Shown: positions 12,506 to 23,890 of the stretch, piece after piece
Layout of the letters: each line of letters starts with the position of its first letter
How positions within the stretch are numbered: position 1 is the stretch's first letter
NCBI GenBank assembly: GCA_914767715.1
Contig: OU612075.1
Span: 20,212,001 to 20,276,000, forward strand
Direction: 5' to 3'
Length of the DNA stretch: 64,000 nucleotides
DNA from: Membranipora membranacea
Taxonomy: Eukaryota; Bryozoa; Gymnolaemata; Cheilostomatida; Membraniporidae
Translations under genes and position numbers: made by a program
Notes under the pieces: generated by a model
What the model saw: only the letters and a program-made list of their open reading frames with translations
The model's database searches: none
Told to the model about the DNA's origin: nothing

Positions 12506-13322
12506 CAGTGGTGTTGTGATACCAAAATCCTTACCCCAACTATCCTCAGACTCTGACTACGTATTGAGACACGTAACGCGAAGCATCGCAACTCGCAGCT
12601 CTAGATATAATGTTACCTGTTTTTAATGTGTGTTTTACACTGTGCAATTCTTTTATTTGTGGTATGATGTTCAACCAATAAAACATACATATCGGTACAT
12701 AATAATATAGTATATATATACTGAACTTTACTAACATTTCAGTATAGATATCCATGTATGTGCAGTATGATGAATATGTATGACAATAACACACAGTAAC
12801 CAATGTTCATTGCACTAACCACTTCAAATATAAGGGTTTTGGAGTAGGCCTACTAGAGAAAATATAACAACTACAACTCACCTCAGAATGATGATATGTA
12901 GATGAAATTATTCAAGCCCATCCGTATTGAATAACATTATCCATTAAGGATGCATTATGACAAGTTTAGTTAGTAGTTGGGGGCTCCCTGCACACAAAGC
13001 TGTCTTCAATTCCTTCAGAGAAAATAGAGCAATCTTCAATTTTAAAACTTCCCTCTTCAGACTTAATTCTTCAAAACAACTGGACTGTGGTGTTATCTAC
13101 TCATTTCTGCTTAGAATGACCCATGTGCTTGAGTTTTGGTTTTGTTTTGATAGGCTGATAAGTTTAAGTTTGTTACTGCTTGGAGTAGTTTGTCCAAAAC
13201 ACCTACTCTGAGTAGCTAACTCCAAATCTTTCCTTACCCCAACAAACCGTTGGGGTAAAAAGAATGGGAAAAATTCTTAACCCAACGACGCTGGGGATCG
13301 TTGGGGCATCACAACACCACTG
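12506..13322. mobile_element. Non-autonomous hAT-like DNA transposon, 817 bp
   Basis: The element begins CAGTGGTGTTGTGAT and ends with its exact inverse, ATCACAACACCACTG. Immediately outside are near-identical 8-mers, GCTATGAT at 12498-12505 and GCTACGAT at 13323-13330. An 8 bp target-site duplication with ends starting CAGTG fits the hAT superfamily. The subterminal regions are rich in CCCCAAC/GTTGGGG on both sides. No transposase frame is present, so movement would need an enzyme supplied elsewhere. Confidence 0.8.
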
Positions 13323-13330
13323 GCTACGAT

Positions 13331-16300
13331 GTATTGATCAGATCACAGCATGCCAAGGCAAGATGACATTTGATATGCGTTTAGTCTTTAGATTCATGCC
13401 TGATCTCATAAAATACACTGTCCACAGTTTGTTGCAATATTTTAAACATTGTCTCAGTTCAATAATATGATTACTAGAATGGTCTTGCAGATTGGATCCT
13501 CGGCAGTCTACTCTGATTCACTATGGTCCCATGCTTCGAATGAGTTTTCCGCTCCCAAACTGAATGAAAAAATGATTTCGATGATGATAAAATTTCTAAA
13601 TACATCTTTGTTGTTATCCATTCATCTACACTGCAGCATCAAATTAATAGAGTTCCCAAATTTAATGAAAGAACCCCAGTCCTGACCAATGCAAACGGAA
13701 GTTGACCTAAATGCGAAAGATGCTACGTCTTCATATGGAAACACAGTGATTAAAGGTTTTATGAGTCCAGCAAGGACGTGCATATTTTTGTGTCTTATCT
13801 TATTCATGTTTTTTGGCAGCAAGAAACAAAACTTTTAAGTCAGTCAGATTGTCCCACTCTAAGCATTGATCAGTATTTGCCTTGAAAGTCCATATAAAGT
13901 ATTTTGTGGCATTACAACGGAAAAATAGCGTGTCAACAATCCTATGTTGAAGGCGCTTATGCTCTTTAACTACACAAAAAATCTCACATTCATTTTGTAG
14001 TCTCGCTACCAAGTGATATCTTGTGAGAAACCTTGATGTTACTTGTTTTTTTTTCAGCATGGGTCTACAGGCTGTATGCTATTGTGGTACAGGAGAATCG
14101 GAGGTCGGGTGCCTTTCCTGACACCTGATCTGTTGGTAAGCGAACACAGGACCCCTCAGTTGAAAGACGCATGCCCTACTTATTGCACCTATTGCACCAA
14201 CTACACTCCCTGTGAAATGATGTTTCGTTGTTGAGTGTTTATTCTTGACTCACCAGAATCGATTGCATACAAAGTTAAGAGACAAGTTTAGAATACCACT
14301 CAATGAAGTTTGCGAACGAGTCACAGTTGCAGACATTGTAGAGAGCTATTCTGGTTGTATAATCATCAAGCGCAGCGATGAACATTCCTCTTGCAGGCTA
14401 TAAACGGGAGAAATATAACAAAATAAGTAAAATATTATGATCATAAGGAAGGCAACCCAGATGACAGTTTTATAGGTAATTGCAGTAGCTAACAAATATA
14501 TGAAAACCAGTTTCTTGATCATAGCGATAGGTCTAAATGCACCTGCTTTTTTTTTCGTTAACTTTGACAAAGTTATACCCATCCGAACATGTCACACACT
14601 TGTTTGATGGTAATTGAAAACAATTGATAGGAATGGGAAAAATGTTGTGTTAAATATTTTGATCATAAGGAAGGTAACCCTGAAAACTATAGGTCCAAAT
14701 GCTAATTTATTTTTCGTAAAAATAGAGAAAGTTATAAGCTTCTGAACATATCACACACTTGTTTGAATTCAAAGAAATTTTGATACATAGAGAGCAGTTG
14801 ATATGCCCTGTGGCTAAAACACTGCTGTAGTAATCAACCAAATGACATAAGGGCCTGAGCAATGTGGTTTTGCTAATTCACAACCATTCTTTTCTTACTA
14901 AACAAAAAAAATTGCTCAAAAGACATGTTGTCATTGGGCCATTGGCTCTGTCTTATAGATTCAATAATAATATTTTGAAATCAGACTCAAGGTTTGATGA
15001 TAAACTCAATCACGAGACATATAAATCTGGGTGGTTTACTGCACTTGCCTTGTTCACTACAATGTTCCTGACTCTCCTCAACAAAGCTGCAGCAGCAGTT
15101 TCTCTTTTTCCCTTCAATCCGCCTAGAATCAAAATAATTATGATTATCTCAAATCCAGTGTTAGAAGTGGAAAATATGATGTAGGGGGATGCCAACCAAA
15201 CCGGGGCTGTATTAAGGCCGCCGGAGCCCAGTGGTGATTACGCATGAAAATGCATTTTGATGTATTCACCAGCAAGCAGTATCCTGGGAAAACAGACAGA
15301 CCGGAGATCCACAGAGAATTTTGTTCCAGAACCCCAGATAGTCTAATAATCCATTAAATTGCCATCGTTTTGAGTGAGTTATAAAAATAGGAAGCGGAAT
15401 AGCTAGAAATGAACATGCAAAAGGAACAGGGATTGGTGGAAAGACCGGATATGGGAGGAGAGATGGGAAATAAAGGAGACCGGGCACTTGATGAATGGGA
15501 GTAGCGATTGAAGGAACTAGAGAGAAACTTACTGAATAGATCTAGAGGTGAATATAAGTCTATATAATTTTTTGACAGCTTTACAATCGTAATGGTTAAT
15601 CTCTAACCCTAGATATTCAGCATGTTGGGCTGTTCTCTCATACTCAACCCAAATGTGAAGGGATGACCATTAGATTGACGCCAGTTGAAGGTCTGCAAAG
15701 TAGTTTTAGAATAGGTTAAGAGGGAGTGGCCGTGATGCAATGCTTGGGGCATGGGTCTTTCAAGCAAGACGTCACAAGTTCATTTCCCGGCAGATTACAG
15801 TGGTGCCAGGACCCGGACTGATACAGAAAAGAGTATGATCAAGGTTTGCCAACAAGGTATCACAGGGTAGAGATACTATAAATGAACATGAGTTTTTATA
15901 AGACAAGAGAAGAGATACTTCTCAGTTGAGGTGATCTCACTATTCAAATCTCTATTTCAGATAGGTCACCACAGCGTAAAATGCTCTGAATCTCATTCTA
16001 TAGGAATGTTAGGGATGGTGTGGACATTGAGCTATCAATTCAAGTACGGGAATATCTAGTTTTTGTTGAGAGAAGAATGAAATGCAGAATGAGCTATTTT
16101 TGTAAAATGCAAAGCTATTTTTACAGGGTGATAAATTTGTAACTATATTGAGGTATATTTCTGTGAACAGATAAATGAAAGAGGATCTCATGGCATGGCT
16201 TGTTTGTCATAGTGCCTACATTAGAAATGTATGAGGGAGCTGAGACATATATTATGCATTGGAAAAAATATTTTGAATCAAATCACAGCACCAGCCAGTA

Positions 16301-16690
16301 TAAAACAAGGTTTGTGAGACCTTTGAGGTGGGCACATGATAGAAAATTATTTTTGGAACTGTGCTTTTGTTATCAAAATGGACGGAATAGATACTATCAA
16401 GAAACTTGACTTGAACACAGTTCGTACTGCATGATGAATAATGTTGCAAAGACATTTACTTTACAAGTTCCTCAGTGAATAAATTTGCTAGCTATTGCAA
16501 TTCAGACTTCCCTATTAAGAAATGGGAATCTACTGGTTTCGGATGGCTGGACAGGTATTTGCTGCACTATGTTACAATTTGCGGTGACATGACATTACTG
16601 AATAAGGAAGTACACTACTCTTATTATAAATACCGATAATCTCCATAAAAGAGTATTAAATTTAAGATGAAGATAATATAAAATTCTCAC
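13331..16690. other. Intergenic AT-rich DNA; may hide 3' exon(s) of the secreted-protein gene
   Basis: No recognisable coding region. It contains the local duplication at 14437-14774. Because the gene ending at 16691 finishes in phase 1 at a clear donor, at least one further minus-strand exon should lie here, but no single candidate stands out. Confidence 0.45.
14437..14774 (+). repeat. Diverged local direct duplication
   Basis: Two segments, 14437-14622 and 14661-14774, share GATCATAAGGAAGG, a TAGGTC(T/C)AAATGC block, a GACAAAGTTATA/GAGAAAGTTATA block and CACACACTTGTTTGA in the same order. The second copy lacks about 70 bases. Confidence 0.65.
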
Positions 16691-18820
16691 CTGAGGGGCG
16701 TCCAGCTACAGGTAGACTGCCCATCACAACTCCACCACTGGCAAACTTTGGTGCTGGTATACTCAACTGTCCTCCTGACGCTCCAGTCTGATTCAAATAT
16801 CAACGTTTAGCAGAAACATAATAATATTAATGTTTTTAACAAATTCACCTGATACTACGATTTGTTTTATGCATGGTCTAATAAAATTAATATATTATAT
16901 TATAATATAATTATCAATTTTATTAGACCATGCATAAAACAAATCATAGTATCAGGTGAATTTGTTAAAAACATTGTTATCAAGACGTGTAGGATTGATG
17001 ATCTTTAGTAAGAAAGGGATGGCATGGGTGATCCTCATTTGATGATACTCTAGCCACAAAAACAGAAATGCAAATTCTAAAGAAGAACCAAAGTTAAACC
17101 CTAAGAGTGGACAGAAGAGAGGCATAGGTACACAGAGAGGGATATGTGCAATCTGCCAAGCTTTAGGGTCTCACATCACGATTAGTCATAATAATGCCTT
17201 TTTCTTTCACATCACACACATCGTGTCAATTTTGCATATAGATTTGGACACTTTTTATGTAAAAAATGCAAGTAAAAAACAAAATTGAGAATCTGACGAG
17301 GTTTATCTCCGTGTGTTACATTACTTTACATCCGATCTTTTACAAGGGTCAGTAGGGTCAGATATTATGTAGTATTGTTATTGCATTGTTATCAGATACT
17401 TTCGTTCAGTTTACCAGACAAACCACTTCCCATACACTACCAAACTACAACACCAAATGTCTGATCTTAAATGCTTTTCGCGAAAGGCGAGTCGGAGTTC
17501 CCTAAAGAAGAAGACTTGAGTGGCAAAATCTACTTTAAACACATACAAATTATAAATTCTAATTGGGAGGTTGAAGGGGTATATTCATATTGACTAACTC
17601 TTATGATTGCTTGTCCCTCAGCAGAGTTGAGAATGTTGAGCAGACTAGCAGTACTTATGTCTTCTCTCTTTTCCATAACGTGCTCTTCGTCTCTCACAGA
17701 TCTCCTACCAAGGGCTATTGTTGATGGGTCTTTCTACAGAGAATAGATGAATATTGCAATGCATGACCAGAAAATCTCCGTAAAGACAAATGATAACCTC
17801 ATAAAAATCATTTAACAACATCTAATAGGTCTGCTAACTACCACTCGAAACTAGAAAATGTCTGAACTCCAATAAATCTTACAGAGGAGACTGATTCGCA
17901 TTGGCAATAAAACTACAAACCTCGAGCAAACAAGAACAAGAACAGCGGCGACAACAACAAGAACAACAACAGTCAAAGAAACATGAAATGATAATGGCAG
18001 AAAGCTGCTCAAGCTCAAAGACTAGTTTTGAGATAGTCCTTTTTGAACTAGCTGACAAGCTTCCTGTGCATGGCATGCATGAGGGAGAGGCTTGTCAGCC
18101 AGTTAAAGGCTCTATGTGTAATCGAGTATGTCTATGTTTTGTACTACACTTACAGCGACACAGTTTCCTTTGGTGGTTATGAACTCTCCAGACCAAACAG
18201 AGGCAAACTGCTCGATCATTCCAGCCATGAAGTAGTCTAGTTTGTTAGTCTCAATCATCACCATGAAGCGATTACTTGCAGGGGTTGTCTTCACTACATC
18301 AGCAATCAGCGATATCAACTCCTTTGCTGCAAGTTCAGAATGAAGACGATAGAGATAGTTTCTTATTCTTACAAAGTCCCTCTGGGCGAGATCTATCTAA
18401 GATTGATGTACCTCGATCAAAGGGCTTGAATGTTATGGGACTAAGTGAACAAAAGTGTATCCGTGTTTCGGATTGTTGAATGTAAACAATTGCATATAGC
18501 TAATCCGAGGCTTTATCTCGAGTCTTTCCCGAAATTGTAACTTTTCAAAACATAACTATAAGTAATTAATTGGCTTTCATAATCCCCACAACATTTGGTA
18601 ATGATCGTCTTTGACAGCTATTGCAAATAGCAGAGACCGATCTGCTTACTGAAAGGGTCAGTTTCAATTGACTGAAAGGTTATGATGTGACTAATAAGGC
18701 CTTACATATGTATGTATGTATGTATGAAGGCTAGAAGAAATGTATCTCACCTTTGTTAGCATGGCTGATACCGAATAAGCCTAGGAGAAGAAAACTGAGA
18801 ATAATCGTGCCCTTCATCAT
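16691..18820 (-). CDS. Small secreted protein, four exons, candidate peptide precursor (3' end missing)
   Basis: Exons: 18820..18751, 18326..18154, 17733..17599, 16787..16691. All junctions are GT-AG and phases agree. The start is supported by an in-frame TAA 15 bases upstream. Residues 1-21 (MMKGTIILSFLLLGLFGISHA) form a typical signal peptide: charged start, leucine-rich core, small residues at the cut. The next stretch is helical with motifs KELISLIADVVKTTP and KLDYFMAGMIEQFAS and one cysteine (GNCVA). Exon 3 has IALGRRSVRDEEHVMEKRED, that is, an amidation-type GRR and a KR cleavage site, followed by STASLLNILNSAEGQAIIR. Exon 4 is Gly/Pro-rich (TGASGGQLSIPAPKF) and ends in phase 1. The layout fits a neuropeptide prohormone; the propeptide and xxLLNxLN core faintly recall PDF-type precursors, which is only a guess. 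It could also be the N-terminus of a larger secreted or membrane protein. Only one cysteine, so not an insulin- or toxin-like fold. Confidence 0.7.
16829..16975. repeat. Long hairpin with 60 bp arms in the last visible intron of the secreted-protein gene
   Basis: Arms 16829-16888 and 16916-16975 are inverted copies with one mismatch, separated by 27 bases of A/T. It sits 42 bases upstream (transcript sense) of exon 4, overlapping the usual branch-point zone. It looks like a small MITE. Confidence 0.9.
18703..18726 (+). repeat. (TATG)n microsatellite
   Basis: About five ATGT units (CATATGTATGTATGTATGTA) lie just inside the first intron of the secreted-protein gene. Confidence 0.85.
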
Positions 18821-19364
18821 TAGAACAATGAGTTAAACTAACAGGCAGGACCAGCAATCTATGTAGAAACTCTGAAGTTAAAGTTCTCAGACTGCAGGTG
18901 ATTCAACAAGATAAGCCTACATGTTTCAATAATTTACCTGCATTAATTAAATGTGTAATATCAATGTAGCTAAAGCTAAGGAAAGACATCTGCAGTTTCC
19001 CACAACCATAACACAATACAAGCTACTGTTATAGGTTTCACCAGGTCAGAAATTGAGTAGGGAAGCAAGCTTGGTGATGTATGAATGCTTCATATGATGA
19101 TTGATAACTTTACTGACCGGAATAAGGAAAATATCACAATACAAAACTATATATTTCTCTCCAAGTTGAAAAGTATTAAAAAATAAACGCCAGAAAAATA
19201 AATCATTTTTATGTTGAATCTTTATAACTTTATCAAATCACTATCAAAAATAAAAAGTTGTTAGTCTAAACAGTTTTGACCACAAAAAAAGACACCAGAA
19301 AATAAACTCATATATAATTAATTCAAATAATATATCAACTTCTTTCGTAAACATCAAACATTTT

Positions 19365-19499
19365 ACTTAGCACACTAATCCCGATGCAGGGTGATAGTTG
19401 AGGCGGTGTACTTAGCACACTAATCCCGATGCAGGGTGATAGTTGAGGCGGTGTACTTAGCACACTAATCCCGATGCAGGGTGATAGTTGAGGCGGTGT
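19365..19499 (-). repeat. Threefold exact 45 bp tandem repeat over the TEP1 stop codon
   Basis: Three identical 45 bp copies at 19365-19409, 19410-19454 and 19455-19499. Read on the minus strand each encodes the end of TEP1 (HRLNYHPASGLVC) and then TAA. The first-read copy (19499-19455) supplies the real C-terminus; the other two are 3' UTR but stay in frame because 45 is a multiple of 3. Confidence 0.95.
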
Positions 19500-22400
19500 A
19501 TTTTGCCGAGCTTATCTCCAATGAAGATGTTTAGTGTACCACTCTTATAAGGAGATCCGGCTACACACACCATACTCATGATAGGGGCGGGGCAGATAAA
19601 CTGACTCAAAATCTACAAATATAGATGATTAATAGATATAGTAGTGATATCACTTTTGCTTTTTATTACAAGTTTGACCCGGAAAACTTGAATGAGAGGG
19701 TATTACCTCAAAAATAATATCATAATATTGCCCAAACCATTAGGCCTGACAGTTTTAATTTTAACTTCCTGACGAAAAGAAAGATTAGATGGAGGAGCTG
19801 CAAGCCTTGATTTTTAATGTCAAACTCATTTTTACCGTTTTTGAATCTCTCTTAAAAAAATCGTGGACATCTGCTTTACCTTGTGCTTATATGTTTCTAC
19901 ATTCCAGATTTTGACGTAGCAGTCCTCTGAAGCTGACACAATGATATCTCCCTTAGACCACAAGGATGTGACCTTACCATCATGATGTCGTATGGAGCTG
20001 CTTCTCAGGTCAGCATCAAGACAGCGAATGTAACCTCTATCTGTGCCTAAAAATTGGTGAGAAGAAAACAATGATCAATAATAAATAAAACCTAAAACAG
20101 AAAGCAGATCCTGGAAACGGAAATCAGATCCTGGAAACATCGCAGTATTTCTTCATCTGCCTACCAGTGGTAACCCAAGGCTTTTGAATCTCCATTTGCA
20201 ACTGCATTTTTATAACAGCTGTATTAATGTATACTATCTGCCTGGAGTCAATTAATGCGGCCAAGTATATGAGCTTATGGAGCCATTATAACAGAGGATT
20301 GATCATATGACAGCTCAAGGAGTTGAATGTGACACATTGTGACACCTTGTGAAGTCTCGGTAACATATTGTGAGTTCTTGGAAGTAGTCATGAAGCTAAC
20401 TTCTGCAGCCCACTAGCGATTAGCCGCTGTCTTCTATCCACCGTTCAGAACCTAAGTGTTGAATGTCTCAGCGCCCTTGCCAGAAAGTTGTGATTTGATA
20501 GTCTTTGAAAGTTGGGGAGGATAATCAGCATAACACAATATTAGTATTATCTCATGCTCAACCTGATAGTTCATATCATCATATTTTTCCTATTCCACTT
20601 AACCACAAAGAATATTGCGAGGCGAAATCTGGGTTGAAACTGAAATTTGGTTCAATTTAATGCGATTTCCTGAAGTTACGTCTGCATTATTATTTTTTGT
20701 CACTTACCTAGCCACGTCCTGTCACCTTGTTTATTTACTGTGGTAACGATCTCATCCGGTTGCAGTAGAATGCCTAATCTGCGTGGTATTGTGACAGCAG
20801 TCAACGTATCCTGTTAGGAAAGAAGAAGAATAAAAATTTATAGTCATAGTTACAGTTATAGGTACAGTTATAGTTATTATAGTCAAACAGAACAGAGAGT
20901 CTAGTCTTTTCGGTAGAGGACTGAATGTTGGAGCCCAGTAGGTCTCGAGGTTACAACATACTGTGAGTTTTATTACCTTGCATCCTCCTTTAAGGTAACC
21001 TTGTCACAGGGCACATGAAAGGCTAATAGTAACCTTGAAAAGTTTTGTTGACCAATTAAGAAGACCATGGGAGATCATCTAAATATGAGTTTACTTGCAG
21101 CATCAACTCAATTCATGGAGAGCGAAGTTGAATTAGTTATTTTAGTTAAGAAATACAAATGGAAAATTAGGTTTACAATAAAAAATTCTACTTTTCAAAG
21201 AGCATGTGAGTTTTTTTTTATCAACAGTATCTGAATTACTGGCACAATATCATAGATTCCAGATCATTAGACCAGCTCATACAACTGGGTCCAAGCATAG
21301 GAGAGCAAATTTATTTTGGCAATAATTTGCCAAAATTTACAGAATCTGCGGAGTATTACCTTGACTGTTTGGTAGTCAGCCTTGATAGTTAGCCCATAGC
21401 TAGATCTTATCTCATTCTTGTGATACTTTACTGTTGGTGATTTTCCCTTCACCACATCAACCTGGGTATAAGAAAAAAAACATTGTAAACATCAGCCATA
21501 TTCATCTCAATAATGCAAACAAACAACCTTAACCAGGTCACATGATGTCAATCATCAGGATATTACTGAGCTAAGAAAAGCAAATACTTCCATATAGGCA
21601 TTACTGAGCATAGCTTCAAAGTTTGGTAGGCCCTATTTGATAACGGGCAAATTGTGTCACCAATGATGCTATTTCATTTCATTTCATGTATTAAAAGTTT
21701 AGTCACTATATGTTGCAGTGGTCATCATGGTATGTTTGATGAATGAGATCAGGCCATGGCAGTAGTCTATCCCTTCAGACTGCAATTATGCTTTGGTTAT
21801 ACGCCCTAATTGTAGCTATTATTACTACAGGATCAAATTCTGTAATTCAAGATTTGCAACTACTAGGAATGTCTATTTTTCTTATTTGTCTGCACGTGTA
21901 AGAAGTACCGTGGCCCATTTCTGCCATGCAGTGTTTTGGAATATTAGGAAGCAGGTGCCTAGAAATAAAATGTGTTTCTTAAATAATCGAGTAGCTACCT
22001 AAAAACTTAGGAGGCTTGGTAAAGTTAACACGTGGCTGCCAAAAATATAATGTGTTTCTTAAATAACTGAGCAGCTGCCTAAAAACAACAGACACCTTGA
22101 AAACTTTCAATGCAGCTTCCTACAAATAAATGATGATTCCTAGAATTATCTACCCACTACCTAAAAAATCATAGAGGCGTGCCTAGCAATGAACCATGGT
22201 TTCCCTACAATCATCATTACGCTCCCTACAAAAGTTGCATGCTTGCCTAGAAATATAAAGGGCTTATTAATAATACACGCTTGATTGAGTTTATAGACAG
22301 AACAGACCTGCCATAAATAATTACTGTAAAGAAAATTATGTTCCAATTTACTGTGCTTTAAACAAGAATCGACTGGAAGATGACTTTGGAGGGGGGCGGT

Positions 22401-23856
22401 TGTGGTGCTTGCAAACATTCACACGGACCCGGCTCACTTGCAATAAATGAATTATCAACTGAACGACAAAGCCCCAACATTTTTTTTATAAAATGCACAG
22501 TGACGTTGGATAAAACAGGAAGCTTGTTAGTAGGTAGGTTATTAGTCACAAAATAATAATAACAATTATAGTAAGAAAAATATCTCAAATTGAATTATAT
22601 AATATTTTATCATATTATATTATTAGTGGGCACGTGTTGATGATAGAGGGATCACCAATCTCTGGTGGTAGCGACTCGCTGTTAATCTATTTATTTACTG
22701 TAAAAGTACTTACTATCAATAGTATCACTTTCTTATTATTTTATCTATCTCAGATTCATTATCTCTTCACACAAAAAAACTGGTTAAAAAGTTAAGTAAG
22801 TAAGACTCCATACTAGAACACAGTAGAGTGGTCTGCTGAATGCTTCAAGACCCACAATAGTACACCAAACGTGAGATAGCCTGAGGGCTATAAATCATTT
22901 TAAAAGAAGGCTGATTTCAGCTGTGCCTTGACAATTGTATGGCAGGTCTGTTCTGTCTATAAACTCAATCAAGCATGTATTATTAACAAGGCCTGTATAT
23001 TTCTAGGCAAGCATGCAACTTTTGTAGGGAGCGTAATGATGATTGTAGGGAAACCATGGTTCATTGCTAGGCACGCCTCTATGATTTTTTAGGTAGTGGG
23101 TAGATCTAGGAATCATCATTTATTTGTAGGAAGCTGCATTGAAAGTTTTCAAGGTATCTGTTGTTTTTAGGCAGCTGCTCAATTATTTAAGAAACACATT
23201 ATATTTTTAGGCAGCCACATGCTAATTTCACTAAGTCTATTTTGTTTTTAAGTAGCTGCTCTTTTATTTAGGAAACACATTATATTTTTAGGCAGCCATG
23301 TGTTAACTTTACCAAGCCTCCTAAGTTTTTAGGTAGCTGCTAGATTATTTAAGAAACACATTTTATTTCTAGGCACCTGCTTCCTAAAATTCCAAAACAC
23401 TGCATGGCAGAAATAGGTAAAAAAGAGTAGACAATGTACTATTATCAGATTGTCACCGAGTGTGTTTGAGAATGAGCGGTAGTGCCTACATGATCACCTT
23501 TGTCACTACATATAGCCACTGATATATATATATTAAATTCATATCAATGCATATACCACAATGCAATTTTCTGGAATTTCCAGTGGGACCAGGTCACTGA
23601 TAACATGAGTCTGGATCTTGCATTGTGGGAATGCTTATAAGCTGCCATATTCTACTTACAAAGATAAAGCCGCTGTGGTCTCCGAGTATAACACCGGCAC
23701 ATCTATCCTTATCCTTATCTGAGCTGTTTGGCCGGTTTATAGCTACAACTGGTCTTTTATCTTCATCCTTTCTATTTCTCTAATGACAAAGTGAATGATA
23801 TTTTTTAAATGCCTTTTTCAAATGTTCGAGTCAGGCGTGTTATTATCAGGTGATTT

Positions 23857-23890
<34 letters not shown>

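Noticed and set aside
15720-15800. tRNA-like text (GTGGCCGTGATGCAATGC with a later AGTTCATTTCCCGG)
   Set aside because: A and B boxes are only approximate and stems do not pair; possibly an old SINE but not supportable.
22161-22588. Minus-strand open frames in the foldback element
   Set aside because: They overlap the inverted arm and have no similarity to transposases.
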